This document shows positions 56,985 to 64,000 of a DNA stretch of 64,000 nucleotides, one piece after another. The notes below the pieces were generated by a model, which saw only the letters and a program-made list of their open reading frames with translations, was not told the origin of the DNA and made no database searches. Positions within the stretch are counted from its first letter, which is position 1. Each line of letters begins with the position of its first letter. This DNA is from Immersiella caudata (lineage: Eukaryota; Ascomycota; Sordariomycetes; Sordariales; Lasiosphaeriaceae). Both the position numbers and the translations under genes were made by a program. Where the stretch lies: contig JAULSU010000001.1 in assembly GCA_030512335.1 (NCBI GenBank), positions 5,270,001-5,334,000 of the forward strand, written 5' to 3'.

Positions 56985-57549
56985 ATGGTAAGACCTTGCC
57001 GCCCTCGATTCAACTGTGCTGCAATCGCTGCAATCTCCCACCCCGCCGAGACGACCGCGTTCCGCCGCAACATTGTTGCCAGACGCTAGACCAGGCTCAA
57101 CATATCAAGAAACTGCGACGACAATCAATAGCCGGTATTGCACGATGGCAGAATGCGGGACGCGGCGGGATGTGATGGGATGGGCACATGACGTTGACGA
57201 TTGTGGGCGACGACGCTGACGATGGATTTCCAAAGGTTTTGGCTGTCGATCTCCTCAACCCCAGCGCTGCCTCTGAGGCTCGCAAGCACAAGCTCAAGGT
57301 ACGACTCCTCTGTGATCCATAAACATGCAGCGGTGATGGTATGTGGATGCTAACTAGGTATCACAGACCCTTGTGCCAGCGCCTCGATCCTTCTTCATGG
57401 ACGTGAAGTGCCCCGGCTGCTTCACCATCACCACCGTCTTCTCCCACGCCCAGACCGTCGTCATCTGCCAAGGCTGCACGACTGTCCTTTGCCAGCCCAC
57501 CGGTGGCAAGGCCAGACTTACTGAGGGCTGCTCTTTCCGGAGGAAGTAA
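56985..57549 (+). CDS. RPS27: 40S ribosomal protein eS27
   Basis: Three exons, 56985-56987 (ATG only), 57236-57298 and 57367-57549, give 82 aa, the standard eS27 length. Exon 2 begins GTT TTG GCT, giving MVLAVDLLNPS. The zinc ribbon has CPGC (Cys37/40) and CQGC (Cys56/59), with FFMDVKCPGCFTITTVFSHA conserved; it ends LTEGCSFRRK. eS27 sits on the 40S head-platform region and is needed for late pre-rRNA processing. The first intron (248 nt) is long for this locus and separates the start codon from the rest of the protein. A splice immediately after the ATG is also known in yeast RPS27 genes. Confidence 0.95.
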
Positions 57550-58655
57550 GCGGCTCGCGTCTGCTTTCCTTCTTCGGCATATCGGCGTGTTAATGGGGAA
57601 CACCTTGGGATCTGGGAGACTTTTTGAGTCGGGCGTCTAAACAGTTTCGATCAATCAAATTCCACTCGGGTAGAAGATGGATTTACCAAAAAATCACCTC
57701 AGACCACAAACGGAGGGCGTTTTAGGTCCGGATATCCTTGCATCGTCGACATTTTTCCGCCTTTCCTCTCGATCTGCGCTGCTTGACATCGCCTTTTGCT
57801 GTACAGGCAGGACATACTGCAGGGGTGGATAGTTGGCACAGGCATCTCTCCAGTATTTAGAGCGGTCTGCCATGGGCGGGTGGTGGTCCAAACTGAATGC
57901 GAAGACGTGGACAGCTGAGCATCACCAGAATGGTAGAAGGAGAATGGGGTAGACTCTACTTTGCGATGAATTCATGAAGTCCACGAACTGCTGATGTGTG
58001 CCTTGTGAACGTTTTGTGTTCAGCACCCACGTGCACCCTGCTTCTGACAAATTTCTTGGCCCTACTTTGGTTGCGCGTGAGTTGAACCCGACTTCGGGTC
58101 TTCCCAGCGGCGAGTGGCAGTGATTCCAATGGCATGAAGTTGACCCTTCCCGTCCTCCAGCTCCCACCATGCATACGGAGCACATGCATGCAGGTGGCAT
58201 GAATAATCCCAGTGAACCGCCAAGGCCATCCGTGATCACATAGACACGTCTTCACTCAGAAGCTGCAAGTAAGCTTAATACCCCTTGTGACTTACCATAG
58301 GTAGGGTACAAATACACCAGCATCAACTGCCCCAGGAATTCGATGATTCCAATGCGTCAGGCGTAAGGTGGCGTGGCACGTGATTGCCGAGAGATCGCGG
58401 ACCAATCCGCACAGGCCAATTGAATTAACTGACGCGACAGAACACGGTTACCGTCGCGATTTCCCCCTGCCCCACACAGACGATCAGCATCCTGGACCCC
58501 AAGCCCAGCCTCCTCTGAACACTTCCCATCGCCCCAGTTTCGTCAACACACCACCAGCAAACCACGTTGCGACAGGGCTACTCTCCCCGAGAGCACCTCC
58601 GTTCGATTTGCAACCAAACTACAACCGCAAACCTTCCAGAGAAGTCAAATCTCCA
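57550..58655. other. 1.1 kb intergenic
   Basis: eS27 3' flank and promoter/leader of the RNR-inhibitor gene. The frame of the next gene stays open upstream from about 58368, but it begins at GTG and has no ATG before 58656, so I treat it as leader. Confidence 0.5.
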
Positions 58656-59423
58656 ATGTCCGGCCCCAGAACAAAGCGGCAGTTCGCCGGGGCATCCAGC
58701 GACCCGAATCAACGCCAAATCACCTCCTTCTTTTCCAAAGCGGACCCCTCCGCTTCCACCCCCGATGTCTCATCCCCGCCGTTAAACGGCCCCGTCATCC
58801 CTGCAAATGTGCAATCCAACCTCCTGAGCGTCGGCATGCGCGTGCGCAAGTCCGTCGTCGAGGGCTACAAAACCGACCCATCCGCCTACAGCGGCTTCGC
58901 CCTCTGGTCCGAGTCTACACCCTCCTCCGATACTCTCCCCGTCGCCAGCAACCCCAGCGCACCGTTTTACTCCCCTAGAGAACTCGCTCCCTTTTGCGGG
59001 ATCAACAAGGTCGGCGGGCTCGCTGTCCAACCTGTGTCAGCGACCCCGAATGACTACAACATGACTAGCAGCCAGGAGAGCACATCGAGTAATACCTCCG
59101 CCACCGAGGCGATGACTACCTCGGCGACGGCTACGAAGAAGAGAGTCTTTGTGGAGGAGGAGGATGGGATTGAGACGGCGACACAACCCTGGAGGGAGTG
59201 GGGAGATGGTGAGATTAGTCCACGCAGTTTTGCCCCATCGGGATGGGGAAATGCGCGGGTGATGGCGACGCCGAAGACGAGGAGTCGGAAGAGCGTTGCG
59301 GCGGCTGCACAGACGTCGTCATTGGCGGAGCTGGGGCAGGAGAATATGTTTGTGGATGATTTCGACGAAGCGCCGTTTCTGAGTTATGGTCAGGGGCCAG
59401 CTAGGGATATGGAGATAGAGTGA
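58656..59423 (+). CDS. ribonucleotide reductase inhibitor (Dif1/Spd1/Hug1 type) with PIP box
   Basis: Single exon, 255 aa from the first ATG (MSGPRTKRQFAGASSDP). Residues 19-26 read QRQITSFF, a canonical PCNA-interacting (PIP) box with the aromatic pair. Residues ~55-75 (LLSVGMRVRKSVVEGYKT) match the short conserved motif of RNR inhibitors such as S. pombe Spd1 and yeast Dif1, which hold the small RNR subunit in the nucleus or inhibit the enzyme. The rest is Ser/Thr/Pro-rich and probably disordered, with QPWREWGDGEISPRSF near 195 and an acidic end (FVDDFDEAPFLSYGQ). Spd1 is destroyed in S phase through PCNA-coupled CRL4-Cdt2; the PIP box here suggests the same control. Confidence 0.82.
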   Translation: MSGPRTKRQFAGASSDPNQRQITSFFSKADPSASTPDVSSPPLNGPVIPANVQSNLLSVGMRVRKSVVEGYKTDPSAYSGFALWSESTPSSDTLPVASNPSAPFYSPRELAPFCGINKVGGLAVQPVSATPNDYNMTSSQESTSSNTSATEAMTTSATATKKRVFVEEEDGIETATQPWREWGDGEISPRSFAPSGWGNARVMATPKTRSRKSVAAAAQTSSLAELGQENMFVDDFDEAPFLSYGQGPARDMEIE

Positions 59424-59826
59424 TCTCTTTTTGTGCTGGTCCATGTTGGTTGCCGCCTCGGGAGCTTGGTGCATATCCTTGGCTTGTTACTTTTTACTGG
59501 GTTTGGCAGTGTCTATTGCATTTGGCGCGGAGTTTTGGAGCGGATCTGTATGTTTGTCTTTTTATGAGTGGGAGGAAGGACATCATACCACATGGGAGGA
59601 AACCGGACGAGTCCAGGGCGGTCAGTCTCGTTGCTATACGATACAGAACTAAGGAGCGCTACCGACAGCACAGGAAAACAATAGATTGTGAAGATAGGCG
59701 GGTTCTTATTACATAACTAATAACAACGACCAAAGCAATCTGGTGATAGTTTTTATAGGGTCTCTAGCAAGGACACCTAACAATCAATACCTCCAATCAA
59801 AAGCCTCAGGCATAACACTGGAACAG
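59424..59826. other. intergenic between convergent genes
   Basis: 403 bp between two stop codons; it should hold both terminators. Nothing else seen. Confidence 0.45.
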
Positions 59827-61340
59827 TTACAATGCAGGAAAGGGATCGCGGAATTCCAGGAGATCTCTCTGGCCATAGAACTCACCAGCGACAGTCAGGA
59901 TCATGTTCAACGTCGCCCTGGCGTTTGTACGGGCTCTTGCATCTTCGCCTTTGGCTTGTTCGTGGTTGTCGTCCGTCGCTTTGCCCTCTCCGTTTGATTC
60001 GACGAGGATGTCCATGGTTTCGGGCTTCTCGAGACGCGCAAGGAGGCGCGCCTTTGCCGCTGCAATGTCAGCCTGGATATCTTTGGGAGCAGAAGATGTG
60101 TCGGACACTTCCCCATCGTCGAGATCCATGTCGATCTCTCCATCGTCGGTACGCGGACTTGCTGCAGGTTGGAGAGCTGCGTCAGTGGGAGGGCCAGTCT
60201 GGCTGTTTCCAAGCTCGGAGGGCGAGACGTTGACGGCGACTTCATCCTTGTCGTTCACCTCCACCTCCTCTGTGAAAGCCTCTCCGTCGACATCAGATTC
60301 GATCTCTTCTCCTTGCAAGTCATCAACTGCGCCCTCAAGGGCCTCCATATGCACCATGCTGACCATCATCAAAACCGCGCGTTTGCCCAGTTCGCGAATC
60401 CAGCCAATCTCGGCGTAGTCCATCTCACCACGATCAGGCAATCTCGCTAGGAGGGCCCATATCCACCGGCTAGTTCGCTCTCTAAGCTCATAGCCACGCC
60501 GTATGAACTTGCCCCCGAGAATTACGCGCAAAAGTTTGAGTGCGCTTCGACGATCCATTGCGGCAATTTGCACTGGCAACGGGTCGGTGTGACGGATACG
60601 GTGGTCCCAAATGCTGAAGGTCCGGTTCCTAGGTCCGAAACCCCCGACTTCAATCCCATGATCCTCGTCGAGGGCCGCTGCAAGTCCCGTTGGGGGTTCG
60701 CCATGTAGCCGGGCCCGGAGAGCTTCAAATTGAGTGGTGAGGTTGGTGAAATATGCTTCGCGCAATGCCTTTTCGGCTGCGGCTGCCTCCTTCGCAGGGT
60801 CCCATTCTCCGTCTTCGCACTCGTTATCTTCAGATAGCTCGGTGTCGGGCGCTGCTGTGTAGGCGCCATCGTGGTAGTAGCCTCTCGAGTCACCCACGCC
60901 ATCATCGTAAATCGATCGATCGACGTCAGCCAGATGAGGCGGTAGCTGAGGGCCAGCTTTGGGGGCTACTAGGAGGTGCGGGATACCGCTTGCTTCTTGT
61001 CTGTGATACTTACCATGTCAGCTCATCTGCTCTCCAGAGTGAAGGAATGGTTATTTTAGCGCGATGTTGGCCTCGAAGGAAAAGACGGAGGAGTGAGAGT
61101 TCGTACTTACCGGACTGTTTTAAGGTATGCGAGAGCATCCGACTCATCCTCAAACTCGAGGTCATCGTCGGAAGGGTATGTGGGATGGTCGAGACTGGGA
61201 AAGACTGAGCGCTGGCCGTAGGTCGCGTCAGTTTTAGGTTCGGGAAGCTTTGTTTTGGACGGCGGATGGTCCCGACGTCGCTTGCTAGAAGGCTCCTTTA
61301 ATTCGCCTTCGAAATCGGCATTGTCGCGCTTTGAGCACAT
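59827..61340 (-). CDS. gem2: Gemin2 / SIP1-domain snRNP assembly protein
   Basis: Exons 61340-61111 and 61000-59827 give 467 aa. The 108-nt intron joins ALAYLKTVR to QEASGIPHLLVAPK. The start is the first ATG (MCSKRDNADFEGELKEP); the frame above it begins at TTG. Gemin2 binds the Sm pentamer and the SMN protein and guides Sm-ring assembly on spliceosomal snRNAs. The SIP1 domain covers FSIWDHRIRHTDPLPVQIAA, LLRVILGGKFIRRGYELRE, WIWALLARLPDRGEMDYAEI and GWIRELGKRAVLMMVSM. The N-terminal part is basic and disordered apart from an acidic SDDDLEFEDESDALAYLK segment. A long acidic insert (EEIESDVDGEAFTEEVEV) splits the end of the domain. The last residues, LLEFRDPFPAL, follow a helix with LNMILTVAGEFYGQRD, typical of the fungal proteins. 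Confidence 0.85.
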
Positions 61341-61657
61341 TTCGACGGCTTGTTCATCACCTGTTGCTGGATGGATGGCGCGTCGAACTTTTGCTGCCTT
61401 GAGGCGGGATTGACGCAGGCTCGGCCCAGGGTTAGGGGTGGCCCGTTTCGATAAGATAGGGCTGAAGCTCAAACGGCTACCCCGCCATGGAGAGCTTGCC
61501 CCTCACCACCCGTTCGTTGTGTCAGGCCGACCAGAAATCTGCCGAAATTCGAGTCATCTCCGATTGACTCAACGCGACCCAAACAATAATACTTCCAGGC
61601 AGCTTCCACGGCAAGAACACAACAAATTTCTTTACTCTACCAAGCCACCGATTCAAT
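61341..61657. promoter_or_regulatory. shared divergent promoter of gem2 and AspRS, with telobox
   Basis: 317 bp between the two start codons. AGGGTTAGGGG at 61428-61438 is a telomere-like motif. An open frame continues upstream of the Gemin2 ATG but has no ATG of its own. Confidence 0.55.
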
Positions 61658-63965
61658 ATGTCCGAACCCGCAGCAAACCCAACCCCACCAACGGAACCAC
61701 CAGTTGAAGCTGGCGAGGAGGGCGCCTCTACTTCCAAGAAGGCTGCTAAGAAGGCTGAGGCCAAGGCAAAGAAGGAAGCCGAGAAGGCGAAGCGCGCCGC
61801 TGAGAGAGCCGCCACCATGGCTGCGCAAACCAGCGCCGCGAGCGAGGATCATGCCACGGAGAACTATGGCAATGAGACACTGGGCACGAAGCTCTCTACC
61901 GATGCCGTGGAGGTCAGTCTCCTCGAGATTGGCGAGGAGCATGTTGGAAAGAAGGTCCTCCTCCGCGGCTGGATTCAGAACAGCCGCATGCAGGGCGCCA
62001 AGATGGTCTTTGTCGAGATCCGGGAGCGCGGAAACTGGGCAATTCAGGGCATCGCTGCGGCTAACGCCGAGGGCACCGTGTCTCGCCAAATGGTCAAGTG
62101 GATCGGCTCTGTCAACCTTGAGAGCTTTGTCATTGTCGAGGGAACCATTGAGAAGCCCCTTGAACCGGTCAAGGCTTGCCGAGTATCTGGATATGAAGTT
62201 CACATCACAAAATTCTTCGTCCACGCCGCAGCGCCTCAGATCTTGGGCATGACTCTCGCCACTGCTAACCGACCAATCACCAACTTCAGCGATGAGCAGG
62301 CACCGGTCGATGAGGGTGTTGAGAAGCTCAGTCTCACTTCGACTGAGCCGGCTGGAATCCCTGCGGCAACAATGCTCACCCACCTTGACAACATTGTCAT
62401 GCACAAAAGAGCTCCTGTCCAGCAGGCTATTGCCGATATTCGAGTCGAAGTCAAGGTACGGAAGGGTGCTTGGAACGAGAGGAACCCTTCTAACATGACC
62501 CTAGGACCTTTTCCGCGAGTATCTGAAACAGCGCGGTTTCAAAGAGGTGAGCGCGGTTGCCATTGATTATTGACGGAATTGCTAACCGCTCTAGTGTATG
62601 TTTGCCCCTGATCTAACGGCCAATGTTTACTTTGGCAACCACACCTAAAACCCTAACCCTGAACACTAACACTCTTGGGTAACAGTTGAACCACCTTGGT
62701 ATGCTCATCTACAGACACTTTAGCGTGAAACCCGAGACTGCAAACTAACATGCACCAGCCTCATCGGCGCCGCGTCTGAGGGAGGTGCCAATGTCTTCCG
62801 CCTTCCCTACTTTGGGACTGAGGCTTTCCTAGCCCAGAGGTACGTACAGTCGTGAGCCTCCATAAAAGACAAGAAATAACACTTGGCTGACGTTACTGTC
62901 GCAAACAGCCCCCAGTTCTATAAGCAAATCGAGATTGCTGGAGGTAGAAAGCGCGTCTTTTCTATATCTCCTGTGTTCAGAGCGGAGAACTCGAACACGC
63001 CCAGGCACATGACAGGTCTGTATTTTTACCCTCGGTCGCTTTTGTAGTGTCTAACACGACGTTTAGAGTTCACCGGTATGGATTTGGAAATGGAGACCCG
63101 CGACTATCACGAGGCCATCGATGTCCTCGAGGGTGTGTTGCTCTACATCTTCAGGGGCCTGAAGGAGCGTTGTGCTGCCGAGATTGAGCTGGTTCGCTCA
63201 GTGTACCCATCAGAGGATCTTCTCCTCCCGGAGCCGGGCAAAGAAGTGAGGTTGACGTTTGCCGAGGGCCAAGCGCTCCTCCGTGCCGAGGGCCCCGAAG
63301 AGTTTCGGAATGTCAGCGATGAAGAGGACATGAGCACAGCGCAAGAGAAGGCCCTTGGAGCTCTCGTGAGAGAAAAATACAAGACGGACTTCTACGTGCT
63401 GGAGTGAGTACCATTCCTCGTTCCATACTGAGCTCGTCGGCGCTGCAAGCTAACCGCCACACTTCAGCAAATTCCCCGAAGGTGCTCGTCCATTCTACGC
63501 CAAGGAGGACCCTTTGAACCCCAAGGGTATGTCAAGTCGCTTCGCCGGTTATGGATGAGTAGCTAACCACTTCCTGCCACTATAGTTACTCAGGCTTATG
63601 ACTTCTTCATTCGGTGAGTTGAACCTGCAGCGACTCTTATGAATGAACAATGACTTACGAAGACACAGTGGGCAAGAGGTACTCAGCGGAGGTCAGCGCA
63701 TCAACGACCCCGTGGAGCTGGAGGCTCGGATGCGCAAGAAGGGTGTTGATCCCAACAGCCCCGGGTTGAAGGAGGTATGTAGCACATGGATGTGTGACCG
63801 TTCTTCTGCTAACTCTGCCAGTATGTTCAAGTATTCCGTTCAGGGTGCCCGAGTCACAGTGGGGGCGGCATAGGTTTGGATCGAGTGGTTTCGTGGTTTT
63901 TGAACTTGCCCAGCGTTTCTCTCGCGGCGTACTACCCGCGCACGCCCAAGAGGCTGTCTCCTTGA
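61658..63965 (+). CDS. DPS1: cytosolic aspartyl-tRNA synthetase
   Basis: Eleven exons join to 571 aa: 61658-62455, 62505-62546, 62595, 62686-62698, 62759-62839, 62909-63015, 63067-63403, 63468-63526, 63586-63613, 63669-63774 and 63822-63965. Lys-rich helix (KKAEAKAKKEAEKAKRAAER) at the N-terminus, as in eukaryotic AspRS that binds tRNA nonspecifically. An OB-fold anticodon domain (VLLRGWIQNSRMQGAKMVF) precedes the class II core: LIGAASEGGANVF, FLAQSPQFYKQ, motif 2 PVFRAENSNTPRHMTEFTG, RPFYAKEDPLNPK, YDFFIRGQEVLSGGQRI, and motif 3 GGGIGLDRVV. The end reads YYPRTPKRLSP where yeast has FPRDPKRLRP. The exon at 62595 is a single T; see findings. Ten introns of 47-90 nt make this the most intron-dense gene here. 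Confidence 0.93.
62595..62595 (+). other. DPS1: predicted one-nucleotide exon of the AspRS gene
   Basis: Upstream intron 62547-62594: GTGAGC donor, GCTAAC branch, CTCTAG acceptor, 48 nt. Downstream intron 62596-62685: GTATGT donor, ACTAAC branch, TAACAG acceptor, 90 nt. The T between them plus the 13-nt exon 62686-62698 gives E-FEPPC-LIGAAS, equal in length to the yeast segment. Without the T the frame is lost. Confidence 0.75.
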
Positions 63966-64000
63966 TGGAGCAAGGTGTGGTGCAGGTGCCATGGGGCACA
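63966..64000. other. AspRS 3' flank at window edge
   Basis: Too short to annotate. Confidence 0.4.

Noticed and set aside
61658..63965. asparaginyl-tRNA synthetase as the identity of the last gene
   Set aside because: GAASEGGANVF and the order of blocks around motif 2 match aspartyl-tRNA synthetases; the Lys-rich N-terminus also fits AspRS.

Overview
This window is nuclear DNA of a filamentous ascomycete (Pezizomycotina, most likely Sordariomycetes). The evidence is monocistronic genes on both strands, mostly short introns (47-90 nt) with GTAAGT/GTATGT-like donors and CTAAC/CTGAC branch sites, and fungal families such as a SAS4-domain protein, a Dif1/Spd1-type ribonucleotide reductase inhibitor, GPI-anchored serine-rich wall proteins and PEX6. 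I see no mobile-element gene, biosynthetic gene cluster, CRISPR array, tRNA or rRNA gene.

Layout. 0.3-14 kb: four minus-strand genes (TAF2, a SAS4-domain protein, an RBR E3 ligase, an F-box-like protein). 14-29 kb: sparse, with a GPI-anchored DUF7707-like protein, a membrane-anchored 3-beta-HSD-like reductase, a PPPDE peptidase, the OLA1 ATPase, a small GPI-anchored protein, and long spacers, one with a possible 34-residue Cys/His-rich peptide gene. 28.7-42 kb: an SH3BGR-like acidic protein, PEX6, a sterol-esterase-like lipase, cytochrome c peroxidase and ATP11. 42.6-54 kb: four minus-strand genes (UPF1-like helicase, EMC1, an LRR protein, a GRF-type zinc-finger protein). 55-64 kb: an imperfect inverted repeat, then a compact housekeeping block (phosducin-like protein, eS27, ribonucleotide reductase inhibitor, Gemin2-like protein, cytosolic aspartyl-tRNA synthetase) containing two divergent gene pairs.

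The genes are mostly housekeeping and do not form one pathway. Themes are transcription and chromatin (TAF2, SAS4), translation (OLA1, eS27, AspRS), snRNP assembly (Gemin2), mitochondria (CCP1, ATP11), ER and peroxisome (EMC1, PEX6) and genome maintenance (RNR inhibitor, GRF protein, helicase).

The most unusual observation is in the aspartyl-tRNA synthetase gene. Two complete canonical introns (62547-62594 and 62596-62685) are separated by a single T at 62595. Treating that base as a one-nucleotide exon restores the reading frame and the exact length of the conserved class II segment. It is followed by a 13-nt exon, and the second intron carries telomere-like repeats. Other points are a GC-AG intron in PEX6, an eS27 gene whose first coding exon is only ATG, a 3-beta-HSD-like protein whose catalytic Tyr codon reads Cys, a PIP box in the RNR inhibitor, a TAATG uORF/start overlap in the lipase gene, and two stop-free introns whose length is a multiple of three.

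All exon boundaries were worked out by eye from splice consensus, reading frame and family knowledge; none is backed by transcript data.
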